Origin: Spirochaetota bacterium
GTDB lineage: Bacteria > Spirochaetota > B62-G9
DNA: 6,727 bases
Assembly (NCBI GenBank): GCA_026990615.1
Contig: JALXDB010000180.1
Location: forward strand, 1 to 6,727
Reading direction: 5' to 3'
Shown piece after piece: positions 1-4,760 of this stretch. Position numbers and translations under genes: made by a program. Position 1 is the stretch's first letter, and each line of letters opens with the position of its first letter. Under the pieces are notes generated by a model, which was not told the origin of the DNA, ran no database searches, and was given only the letters and a program-made list of their open reading frames with translations.

Positions 1-92
1 AACCTCACCTGATGACTGAAGATTGAAAACTTTACCTACTTGAATATATTTTAAATATTTTTGCTGTTTTTAATTAGCCGAGTTTAGATACG

Positions 93-473
93 TTAAAAAA
101 TTTCACTATCCGAAAGTTCACTCTCTGTATTTTTTTCGAGTTCCCTTTTTGTATCCAGAAAATGTACCCTGTTGCCAACTAGAATGATTTTTGAATGAGA
201 AGAGCCCTCGCTGTCGTTCCACCTGTTTTGTTTTAGCCGGCCGTTAACTATTACTCTTCTACCTTTTTTCAGGTATTCCCCGCACTGTTCTGCAAGTTTT
301 GACCAGGTGGTAACCTCAACAAATGTAACTTCCTCCTGAAGCTCTTCGTTCCGGTAGTATGCACTGTTGTTTGCGATTGAAAACTTGCAGAGTGCTGTAC
401 CGTTCTGTGTGTACTTGATTTCAGGGTCTTTGGTGAGCCTTCCTTCCAGGATAACAAGGTTAAAGTTGTTCAT
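93..473 (-). CDS. ssb: Single-stranded DNA-binding protein (short form)
   Basis: 126-residue SSB, which coats single-stranded DNA in replication, recombination and repair and recruits partner proteins through its C-terminal tip. The OB fold covers about residues 3-107: NLVILEGRLTKDPEIKYTQNG (5-25), FSIANN (31-36), VTTWSKLAEQCGEYLKKG (54-71) and VNGRLKQNRW (76-85). Trp57 and Trp85 are near the DNA-stacking positions Trp54 and Trp88 of E. coli SSB. The linker is only about 15 residues and charged, with none of the Gly/Gln/Pro-rich tail of E. coli SSB (about 177 residues). The tip ends SDSEIF, acidic with a terminal Phe but lacking the usual Pro before it. AGAGGAGG (minus strand, 481-488) ends 7 nt before the ATG at 471-473, a strong ribosome site. 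It stands alone, with over 900 bp of non-coding sequence upstream and no gene start in the 92 bp downstream. The OB-fold wording resembles spirochaete SSBs (from memory, weak). Confidence 0.95.
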   Translation of the reverse strand: MNNFNLVILEGRLTKDPEIKYTQNGTALCKFSIANNSAYYRNEELQEEVTFVEVTTWSKLAEQCGEYLKKGRRVIVNGRLKQNRWNDSEGSSHSKIILVGNRVHFLDTKRELEKNTESELSDSEIF

Positions 474-528
474 TGTAATTCCTCCTCTATGTTTTTACCC
501 TATATAAACAACTGAAATGGCTTTTTTG

Positions 529-547
529 TTGCATCTAAAACATGCAA
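529..547. promoter_or_regulatory. Perfect 6+6 dyad upstream of ssb, possible operator
   Basis: TTGCAT, 7 nt, ATGCAA: a perfect inverted repeat 56-74 bp upstream of the ssb start codon, where a promoter or its operator would be expected. A TATATA (minus strand, near 502-507) could be a -10 element, but I find no good -35 at the right distance. The dyad does not match the E. coli LexA box. Function is inferred from position and symmetry only. Confidence 0.3.
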
Positions 548-750
548 TCTTTCAATTTTTCTTTTCGATCTTCCTGATAATTTTATGATTAATTTTAAGA
601 GAAGTTTAATGTTTTATGTAGAATTGGAGATGGTTATATGTCAATCTCTCTGATAAGTTTCTGTTTCTTTTTCATCGATATGATTTTCTGATAGATTTTC
701 CTGTTTAATATTTTATTTGAGGTGATTCTGTCATTTTTTACTCTGTATGG

Positions 751-840
751 CGCTTTCAGGGCTAAATTACAGTTACCAGGGATGCAGATGGATCAGGTGA
801 ACTGCTGAAAGCGAACTTATCCCTATAGCATTTCTTTTTT
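751..840 (+). ncRNA. Candidate structured RNA with nested helices and a possible alternative fold
   Basis: Base pairing read directly: P1 is CGCTTTCAG (751-759) with CTGAAAGCG (805-813), 9 perfect pairs. P2 is CAGTTACC (770-777) with GGTGAACTG (796-804), 8 pairs with one bulged G at 799. P1 and P2 are contiguous on the 3' side and separated by a 10-nt bulge (760-769) on the 5' side. The 18-nt apical loop begins AGGGATG (778-784), which can pair with TATCCCT (818-824; six Watson-Crick pairs and one G-U). The 4-nt linker is too short for that pairing to coexist with a complete P1, so it would be an alternative state. GAAAGC (807-812) can also pair with GC-A-TTTC (828-834), directly before TTTTTT (835-840). 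This resembles a weak terminator that would compete with P1. A poor promoter (TTGAGG 717-722, 16 nt, TACTCT 739-744) would start RNA near 751. P1 and P2 also form on the minus strand. It fits no RNA family I recognise. Confidence 0.35.
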
Positions 841-1011
841 AGATTCCTATTAAATAGAGCAGGATAAACTGTTATTTTAAAAGCTTTCTATGATTATTGC
901 TTGAGGATTGTAAGAAGGGGTACCGGCAGAAAAGATATACGCACCAATATTAAAATAATCGGGGGGAAAATCAATTTTTAATCTTTTTGGCTGTGCAGTG
1001 ATCAGACTAAG

Positions 1012-1045
1012 AATAAAAAATCGTTATAAGAGGGACTCCTCTCAT
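1012..1045 (-). terminator. Rho-independent-type terminator candidate on the minus strand
   Basis: Read on the minus strand: ATGAGAGG (1045-1038), loop AGTC, CCTCTTAT (1033-1026), an 8-bp stem with one G-U pair, then AACGA and TTTTTT (1020-1015). This is the best terminator shape in the gap and would stop transcripts coming from the synthetase operon, about 335 nt after its stop codon. The spacer between stem and T-run is longer than ideal. Confidence 0.4.
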
Positions 1046-1152
1046 GTAAATTGTTGCTCTTAATACTTAAACTTTCTAACCGAACACTATTTAGTACTGG
1101 AATGTATACTACTTTTTAATTTCGAAATAGGTACCAGAGCTACATTAATCAG

Positions 1153-1180
1153 AAAATTAAAAAATGGAGCTCATATCCAT
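1153..1180 (-). terminator. Weak terminator-like hairpin with T-run on the minus strand
   Basis: Read on the minus strand: ATGGA, 7-nt loop, TCCAT, then TTTTT-AA-TTTT. The stem is only 5 bp, but the T-run follows directly. It lies about 200 nt past the synthetase stop codon. Confidence 0.25.
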
Positions 1181-1339
1181 AGAAACACGATAATGTTCAT
1201 ATATAAAATTAGCCCTTACCCTTATCCCAAATCATTATTTCCATTAAAAGTCAGGGTGGTGAGACAATATTTTATGAAAATATACTCTTATGAAGGTTCA
1301 CATGAAATATTTCCCAATGTTTAGAAGCTACTATCACGC

Positions 1340-1356
1340 AACTCTGAACCAGAGTT
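1340..1356 (-). terminator. Hairpin 24 nt after the acyl-CoA synthetase stop, without a T-run
   Basis: AACTCTG (1340-1346), loop AAC, CAGAGTT (1350-1356): a perfect 7-bp stem just downstream of the operon's last stop codon. No T-run follows on the minus strand, so it may only stabilise the transcript's 3' end or be a weak or Rho-assisted stop. Confidence 0.3.
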
Positions 1357-1379
1357 TAATTTAGATTAATTAAAAAACT

Positions 1380-3662
1380 CTACTCTCTGAGCCATTCGCT
1401 TATAGCCTTCGTTTCTTTTGTCAATCTATACTTTATGAATTCGTTGAGGCAGAGCATCGCTCTCTCTGCTGTTAGAAAGGTTGGAACGCCCCCTGCATCG
1501 AGCACCTGTCCTATCCTGTTGTAGGCTGCATCGGAGCCCGAGACCACGTTTATTGATGCAACTGTGGGCTTTTTGTACTTATGCACAAGTTTAACTATTC
1601 TGGCGGCAACATTCTGCGGATAGTTTTCTATCTCCTCATCGGTGGTATGGATAACCATGGCCTGTGGAACTATCGATATTAGCAATGCATCCACCGAAGC
1701 AGACTGCAGAACTGTATCTATACATCTTTCAAACAGTTCATCGGTTGCCATTGCCGTGAGGTCCAGGAGGGGTTCAGCTTTAACAAAGGGCGGAAGTATA
1801 CTCTGAAGTTTGTCTATCGTTGTTTTATCAAGATTGGCCAGGGTGAGGTCCCGGATATTATCGGCCGCATAGGTTTTTTCGTATCCAGCGTTTGTTATAA
1901 CGACAACCGATTTCCCCGTTACATGAAAGTCATTGAGGAGGGCAAAGGTTTTTATGAAATCGCCGTGATCGATCATGGATTCTGCTACGATATGTCCGGC
2001 CTGTTTTATTGAGGCCTTGGCGGTTTCATACTCTCCTGCTATGCTGGCTGTGTGTGATTGTGCTGCAAGTTTTCCGGCCTCTGTTCTGCCTGCTTTGTAA
2101 ACTATAACAGGCTTGTTGATCTTTGATAAGATGTTGAAAAATTTCCTCCCTGCCCCCTGTTTAAATCCTTCAATGTAAAAACCCATTACATCCACCATGG
2201 GGTCTTCGTTGAAGTACTGGGCAAGATCACAGGGATCAACATCGAGCTGGTTTCCATAGCTTACTATTACTTTTGGCGCTATAGCATGCCTAAGGTTGTA
2301 TATTTCTGTAATGCCAAGAGCACCGCTCTGGCTCAATATGGCTACGTTCCTCTCTTTGCCCGGATCAAGGTTTATCTTAAACTTGTCTTCAGGTATGAAA
2401 AATGTATTCATTCCTCTGCTGTTTTCTGTACCTGTATACACTATGCCCAGGCAGTTTGGGCCCATAAGCCTTATGTTATGGGTATTGACAAGTTCAGCTA
2501 TCTGTTTTTCAGTTTCTATGTTTTTGTCGATTTCGCTAAAACCTCCTGGAATTAAAATGATTGCCTTTACTCCCTTTTTTGCACAATCTTCAACAACAGG
2601 CAGGGTGGCTTCAGCAGGAACTGTTATTATGGCAAGGTCAATGCTATCTTCAATGTCGAGGATACTCCTGTACAGTTTGAACTTTTTCCCGCCGATTGTG
2701 ACACTCCCACCCTTTATATTGATGCAGTAAACATCCTCTCTTCCCATGTTGATTAGATTTTTAACTATTATATTCCCTGCTTTTGTATTGTCATTTGCAC
2801 TTATACCGGCTATGGCAACTCCATTGGGTTCGAAAAAGGGCGTGAGCGTTTCTTTCGGTTTTACCGACAGGTCAACACCGGGTTTATCCTTTTTTGCGAA
2901 CCTTGCGTATCCATCTATGGCAATAAAATTGCCATCGTAATCAAATATGAATGGATTTACCTCAAACTCCTTTATAGAAAACCTGGTTTCACTTTTAAAA
3001 AAGTTTGAAAAGGCTACAGACAACATACTGAACTTTACGCCGGCATCTACTATCTTTGTGATGTAATCTACATTGCCCTCCTGCTTGTATTTTTTCTGTA
3101 TCTTTGTAGATTCAAGAAGTGCGAGGGCCCAGTTTCTGTCTATTGGGGCAAGTATGAGGTTGGGAGGAGAAAAGTTGGCTGCAAAATGTTCTGCATCTGT
3201 TCCTCCCTTGCTGAAGGATATGACGGGGCCGAAAGCTTCAGATTCCCTGAATCCGAGGAGAATTTCATTTCCGAGGTCTTTAGAATAGTCTATATATTCG
3301 GCTATCAGAATCCCATCAACCTTATATCCACTTTTAGTCAATCGATTAACCATCCTTGTAAAGGTGTACCTTACGAAATCTACGTCCTTGTAAACAACCG
3401 AGATTGCCCCTGCATTTTTCTTGTGGGTAATTTGAGAAGAGACAGCCTTAAGCACTATTCTGTTGCTGCTGAATATAGATAGGGTGTTTTTTGTAATATC
3501 CTGCTCTTTTCTAGCTATTATGTGAACAGGTACCGTTAGGCCGAGTTCCGATAGGATCTCGTAGACTTCATGTTCGTACAGTATGTTTCTTCCATTTGAG
3601 TCTGCATAATCCAGTATAGATTCTATATGTTCCATTTGATTTTGAGAAAGTTTTTCTTCCAT
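1380..3662 (-). CDS. Single-chain ADP-forming acyl-CoA (acetyl-CoA) synthetase, ATP-grasp half first
   Basis: 760-residue member of the NDP-forming acyl-CoA synthetase superfamily (acyl-CoA + ADP + Pi = acid + ATP + CoA), probably cytosolic. Residues 10-255 are an ATP-grasp domain (beta-like): KAVSSQITHKKNAGAISV (72-89) with His80 matching the beta-subunit catalytic His, GFRESEAFGPVISFSKGG (137-154), and the metal-binding EFEVNPF...AIDG (232-251). Residues 275-405 are the Rossmann CoA-binding domain (GVAIAGIS..., VPAEATLPVV, IPGGFSE, GPNCLG at 401-406). Residues 438-575 are the succinyl-CoA-ligase-like domain with LSQSGALG (443-450) and the predicted phosphohistidine His537 in QSHTAS. Residues 585-760 are the last flavodoxin-like domain. 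Both catalytic histidines are present, so it should be active. Order is beta-like then alpha-like; the fused Giardia and Pat enzymes place the CoA-binding half first. The start is supported by AAAGGA 8 nt upstream, inside the preceding gene. Acyl specificity cannot be told. A non-catalytic or lysine-acetylating role is unlikely: no GNAT domain is seen. Confidence 0.9.
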   Translation of the reverse strand: MEEKLSQNQMEHIESILDYADSNGRNILYEHEVYEILSELGLTVPVHIIARKEQDITKNTLSIFSSNRIVLKAVSSQITHKKNAGAISVVYKDVDFVRYTFTRMVNRLTKSGYKVDGILIAEYIDYSKDLGNEILLGFRESEAFGPVISFSKGGTDAEHFAANFSPPNLILAPIDRNWALALLESTKIQKKYKQEGNVDYITKIVDAGVKFSMLSVAFSNFFKSETRFSIKEFEVNPFIFDYDGNFIAIDGYARFAKKDKPGVDLSVKPKETLTPFFEPNGVAIAGISANDNTKAGNIIVKNLINMGREDVYCINIKGGSVTIGGKKFKLYRSILDIEDSIDLAIITVPAEATLPVVEDCAKKGVKAIILIPGGFSEIDKNIETEKQIAELVNTHNIRLMGPNCLGIVYTGTENSRGMNTFFIPEDKFKINLDPGKERNVAILSQSGALGITEIYNLRHAIAPKVIVSYGNQLDVDPCDLAQYFNEDPMVDVMGFYIEGFKQGAGRKFFNILSKINKPVIVYKAGRTEAGKLAAQSHTASIAGEYETAKASIKQAGHIVAESMIDHGDFIKTFALLNDFHVTGKSVVVITNAGYEKTYAADNIRDLTLANLDKTTIDKLQSILPPFVKAEPLLDLTAMATDELFERCIDTVLQSASVDALLISIVPQAMVIHTTDEEIENYPQNVAARIVKLVHKYKKPTVASINVVSGSDAAYNRIGQVLDAGGVPTFLTAERAMLCLNEFIKYRLTKETKAISEWLRE

Positions 3663-3665
3663 AGT

Positions 3666-4526
3666 TTATTTCCTTTTTTTGATAATTATATCACCAACCT
3701 CTACGCCCAGATCAACTGCTATTACAGGGCATTTGGCTTTGAGCAGAAAGTATACATTGTATTTTGATTCCGATAAAGTCTCGTAGTTGCCCTGTCCTTT
3801 GGATATTACAAGGTCCGAGTGCTCAATTTCTTCGATGAATTCTCTGCTGCAGGTTTCGAGAATAGTCCCCGGTGCATCACTTCCATTTTCTATAACACGA
3901 ACTAAATCTGTGAGGCCGACCTGCCTTGCATCTTCTATTGTAGCATCATTAATCACCGGGTGTCCTTTTACAGCAACGGTGACCTTACGGGTGTAGTCCG
4001 GTATTTCTTCTATGAGAATTCTGTCGAACAGGATTTCTCCGGCATTGTCGGCAAGGTAGAGTATTCTGTTTGCTTTTTCTATCTCTCTGGAGAATTGTTC
4101 AAAATCGTTTATAGCAAAGGGCTTCTTTAAGGTTTCTTCAACCACTTCTGTAAGATGGATAATGCTATCGGTTGTGGTAATTCCAAAATCTATAATATTT
4201 CCTGCAATTGCTATTCTGACGGCTGTTTCGAGCCTGTTGTCCGATTCCTGAACAAGCTTTTTAAGTTCACCGTATATATCAATGGCCTTTTTGTTGTACC
4301 TGTCTTTCAATTCTTTATAGGGGTCAGTATCGCCGACTGTACGTCTTATAATTCTGTGTATCTCCATTCCCATATGTGGAGGTGTTTTGTCGAAAGGTAT
4401 TGCAGCCGCCTTTTTTAGAGCTTCTCTTACTATCTTTTCCCTTGTTGCCGGATTATTGGTGGACATTTTAGCTGCTTCCACAGCCTGCCTTGCAAAGCAG
4501 GGAATACATCCCAGATAGATTTTCAT
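3666..4526 (-). CDS. DUF89 / ARMT1-like metal-dependent damage-control phosphatase
   Basis: 286-residue protein of the DUF89 family, whose characterised members are metal-dependent phosphatases that remove damaged or unwanted phosphometabolites. Visible marks are an N-terminal CIPC (Cys7, Cys10), as in the short prokaryotic members; a helical N-terminal half; AGNIIDFGI (108-116); and the core LADNAGEI (158-165) with the Asp160-Asn161 pair expected to bind the metal. KGHPVINDATIEDA (187-200) supplies Asp194 or Asp199 as a third ligand, and SKGQGNYE (242-249) lies in the substrate region. Length matches stand-alone prokaryotic members. The ATG at 4524-4526 is preceded by CAGGAG (minus strand, 4535-4540) at 8-nt spacing. 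It is the first gene of a two-gene operon: its TAA is 3 nt from the ATG of the acyl-CoA synthetase. The natural substrate cannot be read from sequence; phosphopantetheine-type or sugar-phosphate substrates are possible, and the neighbour favours a CoA link (inference). Confidence 0.85.
   Translation of the reverse strand: MKIYLGCIPCFARQAVEAAKMSTNNPATREKIVREALKKAAAIPFDKTPPHMGMEIHRIIRRTVGDTDPYKELKDRYNKKAIDIYGELKKLVQESDNRLETAVRIAIAGNIIDFGITTTDSIIHLTEVVEETLKKPFAINDFEQFSREIEKANRILYLADNAGEILFDRILIEEIPDYTRKVTVAVKGHPVINDATIEDARQVGLTDLVRVIENGSDAPGTILETCSREFIEEIEHSDLVISKGQGNYETLSESKYNVYFLLKAKCPVIAVDLGVEVGDIIIKKRK
3671..3676 (-). promoter_or_regulatory. Ribosome binding site of the acyl-CoA synthetase, embedded in the DUF89 gene's end
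   Basis: On the minus strand AAAGGA lies 8 nt before the ATG at 3660-3662. It overlaps the final Lys-Arg-Lys codons of the DUF89 gene, whose TAA follows. Ribosomes ending the first gene would therefore sit on the start site of the second, which suggests translational coupling and fixes the synthetase start. Confidence 0.75.
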
Positions 4527-4760
4527 AGAACCCGCTCCTGTTAGTATTTTGTGTGTTTTTTAAATATAATAAAAAATTGGATGTTTAGTGATTTTATTTG
4601 CTGGTATGAGGCAAAACCCTGTATAAATGATACACAGGCTAAACTGTGATTTTTGAACTGTATATAAATGTGTATAAAATTGTACAAAATTGAATTGATT
4701 AAGTTGATATATGGATGGTCTTTACAGAAATGCCCGTATAAAAACAAAGTAGGCTCAAAA
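4527..4760. promoter_or_regulatory. Kinase-phosphatase intergenic region, probable operon promoter with repeats
   Basis: The 234 bp between the kinase stop and the DUF89 start are very AT-rich. On the minus strand TATTAT (4571-4566), about 40 bp before the ATG, could be a -10 element, but no convincing -35 lies 16-18 bp upstream. Two dyads share one arm: CTGTATA/TACACAG (4619-4637, one G-T) and CACAG/CTGTG (4633-4648). CTGTATAAATG (4619-4629) recurs as CTGTATATAAATG (4658-4670). The gap suggests the kinase is a separate transcription unit or only partly reads through. No clear terminator was found after the kinase. Confidence 0.35.
4661..4700. repeat. 10-bp-phased AT repeat block, possible bent DNA
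   Basis: Four consecutive 10-bp blocks (tatataaatg, tgtataaaat, tgtacaaaat, tgaattgatt) put short A-runs at helical spacing, with a TTGTACAA palindrome at 4680-4687. Phased A-runs are known to curve DNA. The location upstream of the DUF89 operon suggests a promoter-architecture role, which is inference. Confidence 0.3.

Larger units (their letters stand above)
474..1379. other. 906-bp intergenic region without a convincing protein gene
   Basis: Visibly more AT-rich than the flanking genes, with frequent stops in all frames and no open frame that has both a good ribosome site and protein-like composition. It holds the ssb leader and dyad (481-547), the self-complementary element at 751-840, and three hairpins nearer the synthetase gene. 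Other small marks are an isolated GGGGGG at 961-966 flanked by ATTAAAA and TTTTAAT arms, and the palindrome ATTTCGAAAT at 1119-1128. No tRNA, CRISPR repeat, transposon end or recognisable gene remnant was seen. It could hide a small RNA or a decayed gene. Confidence 0.7.

Noticed and set aside
9..30. CTGATGA followed by GAAA, resembling a hammerhead ribozyme core
   Set aside because: The nucleotides between the two boxes cannot form stem II, and no flanking arms pair.
42..60. AT palindrome-like stretch downstream of ssb as a terminator
   Set aside because: It has no GC in the stem and no clear T-run in the right place on the minus strand; it cannot be told from AT-rich background.
782..808. 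8-codon plus-strand frame inside the structured element, a possible leader peptide
   Set aside because: The only SD-like sequence (AGGG) abuts the ATG, and no gene follows that a leader peptide could regulate.
1274..1324. 16-codon plus-strand frame (MKIYSYEGSHEIFPNV)
   Set aside because: The possible ribosome site (GGTGG) is too far upstream, the peptide is very short, and nothing downstream on this strand would be controlled by it.
2286..3482. Several plus-strand open frames opposite the acyl-CoA synthetase
   Set aside because: They are antisense shadows of a gene with full-length family motifs; none has protein-like motifs or a supported start.
4619..4673. CTGT...ACAG and AACTGTATATA words resembling E. 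coli LexA boxes
   Set aside because: The first has 11 nt between half-sites instead of 8, and the second lacks the right half-site.
4541..4747. 68-codon minus-strand open frame between the kinase and phosphatase genes
   Set aside because: It would start with TTG without a good ribosome site, encodes a low-complexity protein rich in Ile, Phe, Asn and Lys as random AT-rich DNA does, and fills exactly the promoter-like spacer.
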